A stretch of 64,000 nucleotides of DNA from Mercenaria mercenaria (taxonomy: Eukaryota > Mollusca > Bivalvia > Venerida > Veneridae), in contig NC_069361.1 of assembly GCF_021730395.1 (NCBI RefSeq), positions 70,193,001 to 70,257,000 on the forward strand, in the 5' to 3' direction. The translations under genes and the position numbers were made by a program. Positions 23,201-38,200 of the stretch are shown here, one piece after another (the stretch's first letter is position 1; each line of letters opens with the position of its first letter). The notes under the pieces were generated by a model. That model saw nothing but the letters and a program-made list of their open reading frames with translations, had not been told where the DNA came from and searched no databases.

Positions 23201-26200
23201 TTGAGTCTGTTGTATGCAGATTCAACTTAATAATAACCCAAAGCTTTCAGCAGAGCAGACTTAACTAGTATTGTTAAGTATGTAAAATGCTGTAGAATGT
23301 CCTAGTGTGTGATTCTCCTAAAGTCAATTTGACAACAGAAGTTATTGTTTAGTTGTGTGTTTTAGGTATCAAGAAGTACATTGTGGGTCTTATAATTAAG
23401 ACATCATCCGAGGCATCCTCTTTAGAAAAGGAAAAGACGTACCTTGGGAAACTGAACATGATACTTGTACAGGTAATTTCTTGATGTTCTCTGTATGTAA
23501 TTCCTACACAAATAAGTCTTTTGAAATAAGTTATTTAGTTTAATTATGATTAATATGAAAATAAGCTTCGAATAACTTTGCACAGTCATGGAATCTTTAA
23601 ACAAAAGAAATATTATTTCGCTAAAACTTTGTTTTAGTGATCAGATCTGATATGTTTGGAATGGTTCTTACATTTTTGGTTGTATTAAAATCACACCTGT
23701 TAGTATCAGCAAACTGTTTCTAGGTTAGAATTTTCTTTCATTTCAGATACTGAAATATGAGTGGCCTAGGAGTTGGCCATCATTTATATCAGATATTGTA
23801 GGTGCCAGCAAAACAAACGAATCTCTATGCCAGAATAACATGACAATACTGAAACTTCTAAGGTTAGTCTTGTTCGGGTAATGTTATATTGTAGCGAGTG
23901 TGATAATTTTACTAATTAGTATTCTTTATGCTCAATATAAATGGCTTTTAGTCATCTTGACTGTTTCTCACAAATTTAATCAAGCTTTGTATCAAGTTAA
24001 TCTGTTGAACTTTATGATGAACTGTTTTATGCAGAGGTGCGATTAAAGCTGAATTCCTCAAATACACATCATGCATTTAAATACTTCATTTACTATGGTC
24101 ATATGAAAGCATTTCCAAGGAATTTGTTTCATAAATATTTGTTACACATATTTTTGGATTTTGAACTAAATTTCATTTATTGAGCATGTTCAAAGTTATT
24201 TCATGTCAGGGTGATTTTGGAATGGTCAAGCTGTACAGTTGTCCCTTGTAAATGATGAAAACATTTTGTTGCCCTCTGGGAAAAAGTTATGTCATCCTGC
24301 TAACCTTGTAAAATAGTTTTGACTGTTCTCCATCACCTTTGAAATAACTGTACTTTTTCTTTAAATCACTTGATTTACGCATGAACTTTATTTTTGTCTT
24401 TGTTTTGGGGGAGAAAATTGCAACCATGTACACTCCAAATGTTTACTGTATATTATAGATAAGAGCAGCAATGATGAACCCATCGAATGGTTTTACTTGT
24501 ATAAAAATTTAAAGATTTCTTTCAGTTTCAAAGATGTCTACTAATTGTAGATATCCAAATAAAAATGCATTTTTGGCAGTCGTAAATTCATTGTTGGTAA
24601 AATTGGCAAATTGGAGCAAACTTCAGAAATAAAGTTCAGTCAACTTCACACGCGTGATTTTAAGTGTACTGCTTGTATATAACTCTATACTTCACTGTTC
24701 TGGGCTGCATGCAGAGTTATTTGCTTGAGGTTATCAATATGAATCCTGTTTTCAGCACTAAAAGTCTCTTAATCTGTAGTACTTTAAGATTGGTGCATAT
24801 TGCATTTACTGAAAATTGAGCCGCACCATGACAAAACCAACATAGTGCATTTGCAACCAGCATGGATCCAGATTAGCCTGGTCAGGATCCATGCTGTTCG
24901 CTAACGGTTTCTCCAATTGCAATAGGCTTTGAAAGCGAACAGCATGGATCGTGACCAGACTGCGCAGATGCGCAGGCTGGTCTGGATTCATGCTGGTCAC
25001 AAATGCACTATGTTGGTTTTCTCATGGTGCGGCTCATAAAACATTTAATGTTTTAGACAGATATGACTTTTTAAGTTTAGATTGATGAATTTTGTAAAAA
25101 AAAAAAAGATTTGATGTATTAGAAATACTAAGAAGCCTGAAGTCACTAGTTGTTTTGTTTTTAGGCTGTTTAGTTGTTTTAAGTTCTTCTAGTATTTAAA
25201 AGGTCTTCATACGTTAATTTTGGACTGATAGTTGGTCATTTCAGAAAAAATGTACCTAAATAAAGTTGGAAATTCGCTTTGAAGTTTTGTGGACAGATAA
25301 CATCAGTTGTTGTCTTCTGTAATATCAACCATTTACTAAAACTATACATGTAGTTAGTTATTATAACATGCATGCATGTTTTCGTTATGTTAACCCTTTT
25401 GTTTCCAAATGTATAGATCTTGATTTTACTTGATTTTATATTAAATGTGTGTGCTTTAGGTAAATTGATTTTTATTTGATTATAAAGATAGATCAGTAAT
25501 GAAATGTGACTGTTTTATTGCTAGAGTAGTTGGATGAAGGTGCCCTCAAACTTTACTGCTCTGGGGTGCTGCAAATCTATCACTATAACAGCATGAGATG
25601 TTCCTTTACTTTCAAATGGTATTGAATTTACGGTATAAATTAATATGATTAAATAAGTAATTTCTTTTGTAAAAGTCATTGTTAATTCTTGTTTTCTTCT
25701 ACTTTAACTGTTTACAAATTAAAAGCATGATGATTTTTATACAATATTTTATGTGTTGACCCTAAGTTTCAAAAGTTTGTTGTTTGTAACCTATTCAACT
25801 TTTTATTTTTTCAGTGAGGAAGTTTTTGATTTCTCAAGTGGACAAATGACACAGGCCAAGGCAAAACATTTGAAAGACAGTATGTGCAGTGAATTTTCAC
25901 AAATATTCCAGTTATGTCAGTTCGTCATGGACAATTCCCAGAATGCACCACTTGTTGGCTCAACGCTAGAGACGTTACTGCGATTCTTAAACTGGATCCC
26001 ACTTGGCTACATATTTGAAACCAAACTCATCACAACTCTCATCTACAAAGTAAGTGTTCCTGTTCAGTGTTAAATAATTCTTTCGCCAGCTATGATTACT
26101 GTACTATAAACTTAAAAGATTAAATTTTGCTGGGTGTTTTCTCTCTTGGTCTGTTAAATGGTTTGTGTCCTTTTTAATGCCACCTTCATGTCAAAAAACA

Positions 26201-29200
26201 GGGAGGCATATATTGTTTGAACTGCCTGTTGGTCTGTCACTCTTTTGTACTCACTCCTTCAGTTCATGCCAGACTGAAATGAAACTTGGTGTACCCGTAT
26301 TTTGGTGTGTATAGGTCGCACTTTTTCTACCCATTTTGCTGCCTGAAAAAGTTCCTGCGACCTATACGACAGAACATTGCCAGCAGTTTTTTTTTTTCGG
26401 GCCAATTTTCTGACCGTAGCTCTCGCAAAATTACGTGCATCTGTTACGAACGAACAAAATGGATAAAAAATATCAATATCGGCGGTTTTTCAACCAATAG
26501 CGGTTACTTTCAATAAAATATATCGTAAATAACCCATACAGACTATTAAAATTACGAATGACTTTAATTCAAAGATGTTTTGCAATCTGAATTACGTTTT
26601 TTACTGGACGCCATTGACATGTACTCCGGGTTGGATAAAATCCGGACAGATCCGTCCTCAATTCCAAACATTGTTTATACTAATTCTTAGCGTATTAAAA
26701 AACTTGAATGATTATTTTTTACTTTTGATTTTTAAATAAAAGAAAAAATCCAAAAAGAGATATTTTGTTAATCTTTTTACTCAGAATCAAACGAACGCGG
26801 TTAATTACATGACAAAGAAAGGTGTTATAATTGCTGTGCAAACAATTCACACTTAAACTTGCATGATAACAGAATGTAAACGCAAACCGTCTGCTGACAA
26901 TTAGTGTCAAAAAGCCGCTTTTCTTTGATGTAGTCTGTTACCGATACTACTGTTGGTACGAAATGGTTGGGAACGAAAATAACACAGTCCGATTTCCACC
27001 AATCAGGTTCTGACAATAATTCAGTACGCGGCATCAACATGGCCGCCGCCATAACTTTTTTGCCGGTAAATATAAATATTGCTGGGGAAAAAATCCGAAA
27101 TTTAACTGCGACTAATACGCTAGAAGTTAAATTTTCCGACCATTTCCAGAGCAAAAATTAGATGCGGACTATACACACCAAAATACGGTACATTATCAAC
27201 TTGAAGCTGACATGAACATATTGAGTTTTCATGTCCGATTATTTTTTTCTGAAGTTACAGCCTTTTTGGGGACTGTGCTGTACTAAAAATTGTATCTGTG
27301 TACTCTACTCCTCACACATTTTCCATCTAATTGAAATGAAATTAAGTGTACATCATCCTGAAGTGCTAAACAATACCATTCAGGAGAATGTCCAAATTAT
27401 TTTGCACTATATACTATTTGCTTCATTAGTTGTATATGTTCAGCAGTTTAGATGTGTTAACATATGTAAAAGATCATGTTTAAATTTGTCCTTTTCTTGC
27501 ATAAATCCCAATGTTGTGTAATGTTTTTTTCTTTACAGTTCTTGAATGTACCGATGTTTAGAAATGTCACCTTGAAATGTCTCACGGAAATTGGTATGTA
27601 TAGAATGGTTCACCATTGTTAACTTACAGTATGTAATGATACTTAGATAGAAAAAGATCAGTAAATAAGAATTTAAAGATCTTGACATGTACAATATTGT
27701 AAAAGGAAGCTTCATTTGGCAAATAATGGGTAACAAACTTGAAAGTATTTAAGTATACAATAGAAAGCCGGTACTAGTAAGCCATGATATTACTTGTTAA
27801 ATGTATTAAACTTGTTCATACCAGTTATTTCACTTATAATAGATTTTGTCTGTAATGTAGGGCATTATGTCATGCCATAAGATATACCAGACTTTGCAAA
27901 CTTGGTGCATTGTTATTTGTTGATGGTTATCATCCAGTTGTAACTGGTTAGAACTGGACTGATGTTAGATGTGGAAAGTTTTTGCTTTGTTTCAGCAAGT
28001 GTTCAAGTGTCCCAGTATGATGAACAATTCATTCAGCTCTTCAGTTTTACATTAACACAGTTAAAACAGGTGAGTTTTCTGAATTTGAAGCGTCTTCAAT
28101 TTATCTAGATTGACTGAGGTGCCACTACTTACTTGTTCTTGAGACAACAATCAAAATGATGAACTGTTACTTGATGTTTATGCGTACAGTGTCACATAGT
28201 CCTTCACTCTGATACTATCTTAAATTGACTAATAGATAATTGAATAAATACAACAATTGGAGAGTACTGTTAATTGTGTTCAGATATTGAGTTGACATGC
28301 CTATAGAGTTAGGTGAAAACGCTTCTGAGAAAAGCCTTCACTTTACTTGGTAACTTTGGTTCACTTTGGAGCTAGAGCCCTGTGACAGGAATTTTATGGC
28401 ATTTTTAGAACAGTTGGGATGGGCTCTTTAACAATTTTAGTAATTTCAAAAGATAGCTGAATTTTAGGGCATTTTTAAGATGGTGGGAATTGTTTCTGTA
28501 ACAATTTATAAAGGTCAAAAGATAGTCAAGATAAAACATTGATAAATGATAATTAATATATTTGTAATTGTTTCGGGTTACTTTATCTATCAGATATAGT
28601 CCTTGAAGAATATGAAATCGAAAACTTGTTACCTTTTATGTTGGGATTCTTTGCAAAAGTAGTGGGGGGGAAAGGAAATAAATACATTGTTTGGTGAAGG
28701 AAAGTGGGGTCAAACTTCAGCCTGCGTATTACATTAAATGAAGGCCCTACTGAGTGTACTGAATTAATTTCTTTTTTGGAGGGGGTGGTTATAGCATCTT
28801 GGCAGAGCAAGGAAAATTTTATCAAAAGACACCTTGACAAGTGGAATGGTTGTACTTTAGTAGGAACAGGGTGTTACTGATAAAGTGTCATTTCATTTTG
28901 TCAGATACCATGTTTTCTGCAGATGTGCAATTTGCATCATAAAATTAGACGAAGATTTTTTTTTGCCAGATGTTACCAGTAACAACAAATATTCGTGATG
29001 CATATCAGCGTGGAACAGATGATGAACAAATGTTTATACAGAACCTTAGTCTGTTTCTGTGTACCTTCATGAAGGAACACGCCCCTCTAATAGAGAAAAA
29101 ACCCGACCTGAATGAACATTTAATGGCTGTAAGTATGTGTTGGAAAATTTGTGGAAAAAAAATACATTTGAGCCGTGCCATGAGAAAACCAACATAGTGG

Positions 29201-32200
29201 GTGTGCGACCAGCATGGATCCAGACCAGCCTGCGCATCCGCGCAGTCTGGTCAGGATCCATGCTGTTCGCTAACAGTTTCTTTAATTTCAATAGGCTTTA
29301 AAAGCGAACAGCATGGAGCCTGACCAGACTGCGCGGATGCGCAGGCTGGTCTGGATCCATGCTGGTCGCAAACCCACTATGTTGATTTTCTCATGGCACG
29401 GCTCATTTACTAGCTAAGATTTCTTGGAAACAACATCCCTTTTAGGCATGAGAAACACTTGAAATCATGAAAAAAATGCTCTTGAAATTTATCACAATAC
29501 ATTTGTGAATTCTTAGACTTTGGTTAAATGTCTCAATATGATAGAATTTTAAATATGATATAGGTAACCAAGTTACATTGCCATAATGAAAATATTTATT
29601 TGTAATGCAGTAATAGTCCTGTGTAAGTCTTGCTTGACTGTGATGGAAGTTATAGCCCATGTACAAGTTAGAAATTAAAAGTTGAACACATCGGCTTAGA
29701 CATTTCTTGCTTCCTTGTAGAAAATGGATTGGTCTATCATTCAGTTTGGGCAGTACCATTTATTATTCAAAGGGGCATAATCCGCATTCATTGAAAATTT
29801 ACTGACTGAATAGGAATTAGATCTACATTTCAGATTTCTTTTACATCAAAGTTTATTCTGCTTTTATTTCAGGCCCTTACTTATCTGATCTCCATATCAA
29901 TGGTAGAAGAAGTTGAGGTCTTCAAGATCTGTTTAGAATACTGGAATTCATTAGCAGCAGATCTGTACAGAGAGAGTCCTTTCTCTGCATCATCATCTCC
30001 ACTTCTGCTTGGTAAAACCCATAATGAGATGCCCATCAGACGACAGCTCTACAATCCAGTTCTTTCAAGGGTAAGCTTATTTTTGGAAAATGAATTTTTT
30101 CCTTAAACTATTGATACAGATTAATGCGGATATTAACAAGATATGACATGCATTATTCTCAGAAAATTTGGTAGTTCTTTAAGATGTTGCAATCGTGTGA
30201 TAATTTTATTCTTGTTATAAATATGTACTTCTTTAAAAAAAAAAACAATTTATTTGTAAAGTACTCTGCAGCACAATTAAGATTTTAACTTTTAGATAAT
30301 AATGTAAGAGCAGTCACATATTAACTTTGGAAACATTCTGTTTGAGTCATAGAAATTACCAAATAATCTCAAGACATTGAGTGAATGACCTTCAGCAGCT
30401 GAAGTATTGTTTGTAGAGAAGTTAAATGATTTTGATTGATTATAAAAATTGTATTTGTTATTCAGGTTCGAAGAGTGATGATCTCTAGAATGGCAAAGCC
30501 AGAGGAAGTTCTCGTTGTAGAGAATGACCAGGGTGAAGTTGTGAGAGAATTTATGAAGGACACAGACTCCATTAATCTGTACAAAAACATGAGAGAAACT
30601 CTTGGTAAGGTTCTATATTTGTTTCCATTTTACTAAAATTTTGTCTAATGCCCTAGGCTAGCTTCCCTTTTGCAGGAAAAATTGTCCCTTTAAGAAATGT
30701 CAAATGCTTATCTAGTGCCTTTTACATGCGCTTGTTTCAAGACTTATTTGCTTAATGCGTCACAAAGTTTAGGAGATGCAAGCACAATTCATCAAGTTTG
30801 AAACTGTGACTTACTGTTCAGAGGATTGTTTCACATGATTTAGTTTTGAACACAGTGTTTCAGAATGGACAGTGATTGGTAAACATTTTTTTTTACCAGT
30901 AAAACCTGATTATTAAGCTGGAACTTACGAGAAAGATCTCAGAGTATTTTTTGTCCACTGTATGAAAATATACGACAGCCTTTTCAATGGTGTGTATTTC
31001 ATTTCAGTATATTTAACACATTTGGATTATGCGGATACAGAGGCAATCATGACAGAGAAACTACACAATCAAGTCAACGGAACTGAGTGGTCATGGAAAA
31101 ATCTCAATACAGTTAGTATTTGTTTCTTAAATATAAGTGGTAGAACAGGTTCTTTCTTACGAAAATACAAGATAGTTTGCAGCATAAGCAACATGGTCTA
31201 ACTCTTCTACTACAAATTTTGGATAGCTGTTACTTTTGCATTTCTTTGAATGCCTTGTGTTTTCAGATAAAGATGATTTATGGAATAGTTTTCTTTTGGG
31301 AACAAACAGGAAATAAAAAGAAAAGACACCAGTTATATTGTAGGCAGAGACTTCTTAGCTTATTTTTTGGTTTTATAGTGGGGAACACTCACAACTAAGT
31401 TTTACTTTGTTAGAATAAAAAATGTTGATTTCTGGCGGTGTGTTTCAGTTATGTTGGGCTATAGGATCTATCAGTGGTGCTATGCATGAGGATGATGAGA
31501 AAAGATTCCTGGTTACGGTAATCAAAGACCTGCTTGGTCTGTGTGAGCAGAAACGTGGCAAGGACAACAAAGCTATTGTAGCATCAAACATCATGTATGT
31601 GGTTGGTCAATACCCTAGATTCCTGAGGGCCCACTGGAGATTTCTGAAAACTGTTGTCAATAAACTGTTTGAATTCATGCATGGTAAATATGTTGTACTA
31701 TATTTTAAATTATAGGTGTTGTGATCTATAACAGTTCTAATTCATGCATGATTTGTTTACATTGATCTACTCTAAATTAAAGGGATTGCTGTCATGTATG
31801 CTGATGGAGTCTTAGCAGTTTTATGAAAATTTGACTTTAAGAAATAGGAATGTCAGTTTGAGGGGCCTCTGTGGACGAGCTGTTAAAGTTGCTGCCTTCA
31901 AATCACTTGCCCCTGACCGATGTTGGTTCGAGGCTCACTGGGGGGCATTGAATTCATGTGTGGGAGCCATGTAGCTGGCTTTTGGAAGGTTGGTGACTCT
32001 ACCCAGGTGCCCTCCTTCGATGTAATGTGCAGAGGGACGCCTTGGGTCTTCCTCCTATATGAGAAGCTGAAGAGTCCCCATATGACTTATAATTATATCT
32101 GTGTGATGTTGAACTAAATGTCAATGAAGAAAGAAATAAAATAAATATAAGTTTGAAATAACATTCATGGAAGAACTTAATCAAGTAAGTCAACCATTAA

Positions 32201-35200
32201 TATTTTCTTTATACAACATTATATAGTCAAGTTAACTCTTTGGAATGAAGTCAATAAGGCTTTCAGTTTTTACAGTATTGAAATTGATTCTCGCATTGTA
32301 GAAACACATGACGGTGTGCAGGATATGGCATGTGACACATTCATCAAGATAGCACAGAAATGTAGACGACATTTTGTACAAGTACAGGTTGGGGAAGTGA
32401 TGCCATTTATTGAAGAAATACTCAATGGTATAAACACAATAATCTGTGATTTGCAACCACAACAGGTAAATAAAGTTGTAAATATTTTGAATACATACTT
32501 GATAATATTAAACAAATATCATGATCATCTGAACTTGGAGAGCTTTATACCACACCCTTTTGATTTGTTAAGGACAGGTTAGTAAAAGATCAAGTGTTCT
32601 CCTCTACTGTTTCTTGTGGAGAAGTTGCCATTTAATGTTGAAAATCATTGTGATACACACAAAAAACTAAGTCTGGATTTGAACAGTAAGAGTTATGAAT
32701 TGAGCTTAAAGATAATTGAAAAGGCTTGAGGAAACATGTTGAACCAGATTCCAGTTAGAAAAGCTCGGAATTTGGATCAGATGAGTTTTTACAACTAACA
32801 ATAATAAGTTTTTGATCTTTGTGAAATGCTAGATATTCACCCTATACTTGAATGAAGTTGCGTTTTATGTGATATATTTGCAACTTTGTGCTTCAATTCT
32901 TCAGGTACACACATTCTACGAGGCAGTTGGTATGATGATAAGTGCACAGACAGACCAGGTAGCCCAGGAGCACCTGATAGAACGCTACATGTTATTGCCA
33001 AACCAAGTCTGGGACGGCATCATTAACCAGGCAACACAGAACGTTGAAGTCTTGAAAGACGGTGATGCTGTTAAACAGCTAGGCAATATTCTCAAAACAA
33101 ACGTCAGAGCTTGTAAAGCTCTTGGGCACCCATATGTTGTGCAGGTAAACAGTTAGTTTAATGAAGTTGGTTTTTTATACCTACATGTAAAATATTTACC
33201 CAAATGAAGAATTTTTATATGCATAGATTCTCAAGTGATCGTTTTAGTATTATTTCTGGTAATTACTTTCTTGCTTGATATTAAAAGTCAGTTTTCAAAA
33301 TTCTTGATAAATACTGTATAAAGTAAAAAGAACAACAGTTTGTCACTTATGTCACATACACATATTGTACAAATGTTTGTGCAGCACATTTCATTCAAAG
33401 GTGTCTTGGAGCTTTTATGTTAATTGGAAAAATATTAACATTTTCAGCTGGGACGTATTTATTTGGATATGTTGAATGTATATAAAGTGATGAGTGAAAA
33501 CATTAGTAGTGCTATAGCAACAAACGGTGAAAGTGTTACAAAACAACCGCTAATACGCAGTATGAGAACAGTGAAAAAAGAAACATTGAAACTGATATCT
33601 GGGTGGGTGAGTCGATCTAGTGACCCATCCATGGTAGCAGAAAACTTTGTACCACCACTGTTAGACGCTGTGTTATTGGATTACCAGAGGAACGTTCCGG
33701 CAGCCCGAGAACCAGAAGTCCTTAGTACCATGGCGACTATAGTCAACAGATTAGAAGTGAGTAATAGAATATACTTGCTCAACTACACTTTGGACTTTTA
33801 ACGAAGTCCATTGTTTTAATTATATGTCATAAATGGGAAAAAAACAACTTTACATACATTATATTGACCTGGTTTCTAATCAAATAACCAGCTGACAAAA
33901 GTAGCCATATTTGGAGTAGTGTCCAAAGTAACATGGTAAGACTACCATTAGCTTCTAACTATGCTTCAGATGTAGTATATTTTTGAATATTTCTAAGTTT
34001 TGAATAATTATGGACAAGTGCTAAATTTATAAAAATGTCTTAGAAATATTTCCTGTGTCAGATAACTTTCACAAGATGCATAAGTCTGTATTGATTAATA
34101 AGACTGTTGCTTCTACTGAGTGATTTCCCTTGATTGTTAGATATTTACTGATAGCGATTCATAAACTTGAAATGTTTTCCTTTCAGAATCATATTACAAA
34201 AGACATTCCACAGATATTTGATGCAGTATTTGAGTGTACGCTTGAAATGATCAACAAAGATTTTGAGGAGTTCCCAGAACATAGAACCAACTTCTTCCTT
34301 CTCTTACAGTCTGTCAACACACATTGCTTCCAAGGTAAACATACAGTTATAATCACACTGGATCTGTAACAGTTTGCATATAATTAGCCGTTTGCAATGA
34401 AATCTCTCCTCTTGATTATGTTCACGTGAATGAAATTGAATACAACGAGAGCTTAATCTGTAATCATTTAAATAGTAAAACGGATACTCTTGAAACATGT
34501 ATTGCATGTATTTGATACTTTTAGACCTTCAGCAAGGATTGCTAATTTTTCAGACTGGTGCATTTTCTTTTTGCAGCATTCTTGAATATACCGGCAGCAC
34601 AGTTCAAATTAGTGTTGGATTCAATTATCTGGGCATTCAAGCACACTATGAGGAATGTAGCGGACACTGGACTTGACATTCTTTACGTGTTGCTGCAGAA
34701 TGTAGCTGGAGAGGAGAACGCTGCACAGAGCTTCTACCAGACATTCTTCACCGATATACTTCAACATATATTCTCTGTAGTCACTGACAGTTCACACACA
34801 GCTGGTGAGTTTTGTCTGGTAAAAAGTGATGGTTTTAATTACATCGTTCATGAAGTTATAGTAGCAAAAACCACAACTTTTGATAGTCATTTCCTCAAGA
34901 CATTTAAAAGTGAATAAACTTGGCCAAATATATTTCATAAATGTCACCAGCTGTGAAAAAAAAGTATTTCTGTGATAGATACGAAAAAAATATGTTTCAC
35001 AATCATAATCTGATTTTCTGACAATATAAGCAGTTGGGTTTTTTTTACATATAAGAGTGTAACTTGCTAATTTTATTACAGTGATTCACCTATCAATTTC
35101 AGGTTTGACAATGCAAGCTACAATTTTGTCGTACATGTTCAGTCTCGTGGAACGAGGGAAGATCACTGTATCATTGGGTGGTAATACATCAACAGCAGCT

Positions 35201-38200
35201 GACAACAATGTATACATACAGGGATTCCTGTTGAACCTTCTCAAGGCAGCATTCCCGCATTTAAATGAGTAAGTGATATTTTTATACCTTTATCTAAATG
35301 AATTCGTGAACATTTTCTCACTTGGGCTGTTTTAAAAAAAATGGCAGGAAACATGTAAAAATGATCAAAAATTAAAACAGGTCTAAGTAGCATTCTTATT
35401 ACCTCATTTTAATAAGCCGTCATTGCAGTCTATAAAAATGGTTGGGTGCAAACAATACAACACATATTAAGTTTTTTATTTATCTTTAATTCAACTGACC
35501 CAACAAAAAAAGAGAAAACAACATACCATCTTCAAAGTCACTGCAGAAACAAAAAATATAATTCTTTGTGTCTTTTTATGCTAACTTTTCTTAGTTAAGG
35601 TGTTAAAGAAAATGAAAAAAATGTCTGAGCTAGCTATATGCCTCCAAAAAATTAAATTAATTGTTTTTTTCGTTATTTAGCCCAATTTTATGGCTATTAT
35701 AATGAAGAAAGTTTGTTTTTTAAATTAACTGTGTACCCTTAATACAAAAAGGCAACTTTGCCTTATATTTTAAAGAATATCAAATAAATACCACAAGGTA
35801 TTACATAAACATGACTTAGTCAGGGGTTTTTTTTTATTCTATAGCAGAGGCCGAATATCGGCCTCGTCCCCCAGCCGAGGATTTCCCCCACAGCCAAGGA
35901 TTTCCCCTACCGCAGTCGAAATTCCCCTACGTCCGAAATTCCCCCCTCCAAAATCGTAAACAAAGCAGTGGAGATTACTCCCAGCGATTTTCCCGACCGA
36001 ATATCGGACCCGTTCACAATTGCAGACGGTCTTTCACAATTTTCAATGGGTGTGAAAACCTTTAGAGATAGTAGAAAAATGTTAGAAGAGCGTTCAGTGG
36101 ACCCGAGGTTCCGGTTTTGACCAGCGAAAATCGATAAAAACTCGTATCTGACCCGCACATAATATGCCGTGGGCGTCTGCTTGTCTCGCGGTAATACTCT
36201 TTGATGCGTAACGAGTTCGAAAGCTCTGCCCCTTGTCAATCAAAATCCCAGTGAACTTCATACTGTTTGTCGACACCAGCGTAAGTATGACAGTAGGCGG
36301 AGCGTCGTATGTTAATTAGCTACTGACAGATGTCAATCACGCCACGCGCCGACTGACACGTGGTTATCATCAGTATGTAATATAGATGATTGATTAACAA
36401 TGCAGAGTCAGATTATCGTGTTTGTACCTCTTGTTAATTAGCGGTAACAGCTTATGCTGTATTGTGTAATATGTGTTGTTAATTTAAAGTAATTATTTTA
36501 TGTGCTTGATTCGATTAAATAAGCCGGTCGGCCGTTACGCAAATTTATTATCTTTGCCGACGTATTTTGATAGAGCAAAATAAAATATAAATGTTTTAAG
36601 TAATCAGATATTATAAGTATGGAATAGTTCTGGTGAAAAGATGAAATTTAAAACGAGTATTTTATCAAGAATTTTTAATGTTTGCTTTCGTTTTTTCATA
36701 TTTGTCACACGTTTTCGCGATCGTGATTTTCGGACTTTTTTTATCCTTTCTTACAAGATTTTCTAGTACAATTGAAATAAAAAGCCAACAAAAGTATGCA
36801 TTTAATAATAATATGATGACTCTTGCAAAAGCAACTCTTATTTTAAAGCATTTTTTGTGAATAAAAGCATGTGACCTTTAAATATTGAATGATTTGAGCA
36901 TTTCAACTCTCCCCACCCACCTTGTTACAATGATAAGTGAACATTAGTGCAAGTCCATCTATTGCTAAGTGACAGTGTGTATAGTTGCTAAAAGTTGCAA
37001 GAATATGTAATAAAAACATAGTTTAAAGTGTTTATTATGCATAATTGTAAATTCCCCCCTGAGTGAAAAAATCCCCCAAAACTGCTCGTTGCGCGCTATT
37101 TTCTTCCCCCAATGACAGGCTGGGGCCTCTTCCCCCAGTCGTAAAAAAAAACCCTGTTAGTATTTCATCTTACAGAACTGATAAACAGTTTGACCAATAA
37201 ATGTTTCACTCCTGACATAATACACATTATTACCATAACTTAGATTTGAACTTAATCTTGTGATCTAAACAGAATGCAAGTGTAATAACACCTTAATTTA
37301 TTATTGCAATGCAGAAAAGAAGCGACTTTTTAACAGTTTTGATTCTGAAACTTTGATATTTTTACAGTTTTAGAACAACAATGATGAATTTGATTCAAGA
37401 AACAACAATAGATTTTCAACTTTGAGTTAACTTACTAACAGTTTTATAAGAACAGCTCCTCACAGTGCTGCTTTGTTTCATGTCAAAGTAACAATGTGCT
37501 ATTAATAGAATATAACCATGATAACTTCTAAAAACATAAAAATGTCAAAATGTTTCACTCCAGACACGTTTAAACACTAAGAATGAATAGTACATCCTGC
37601 ACATTCAAGCTCTGGTATGTTGAACTCCATTTTGATTCCACTGCAAGGCAACAGTTCAGGCTGAGTTAGAGTTTGTTAAGTATCATTTAGTGACTGCCAG
37701 GACACACCATTGTTTGACTATGTTTGAACTCCCAGAAGGCCGCAGTGTCTTCTGGAGGAACCTCAACTGTATTTCCGGTTCATCAACCTTTTCAACCTGC
37801 AAAATTATGTGAACTGCAAGGTTATATTTTGAAATTCGAGCTAAATATTACATAAGTCATATTTTATTACCTTAACATATAAACTTGATTATTTTATATT
37901 ATTTGAAGTGTCAGTTTCTACTATGGTAATTAAACCCCCTGAACATCAAAGTTGTAAGGTGGGTTAACTGGTTTCAGTTTGTCTGACTATCAGTCTGTTC
38001 ATCTGCCTGTCTGTCCATCTGTCTGTAGACACAACCTTGTGCTCACCAATTGTTACCCCCCAAAAAACTCAAGTTGTAAGGGGGTATACTAGTTTCATTT
38101 TGTCTGTCTATACACAATCTTGTGCAAATCAACTCTCCTCATCCCCTTGACACAATTTGATGAAACAAACTTCACAAAAGTGAAATTTAACAACTGTAGT

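Noticed and set aside
36678-36860. 60-codon hydrophobic open frame
   Set aside because: AT-rich interior of a hAT-like element; no similarity or exon signals.
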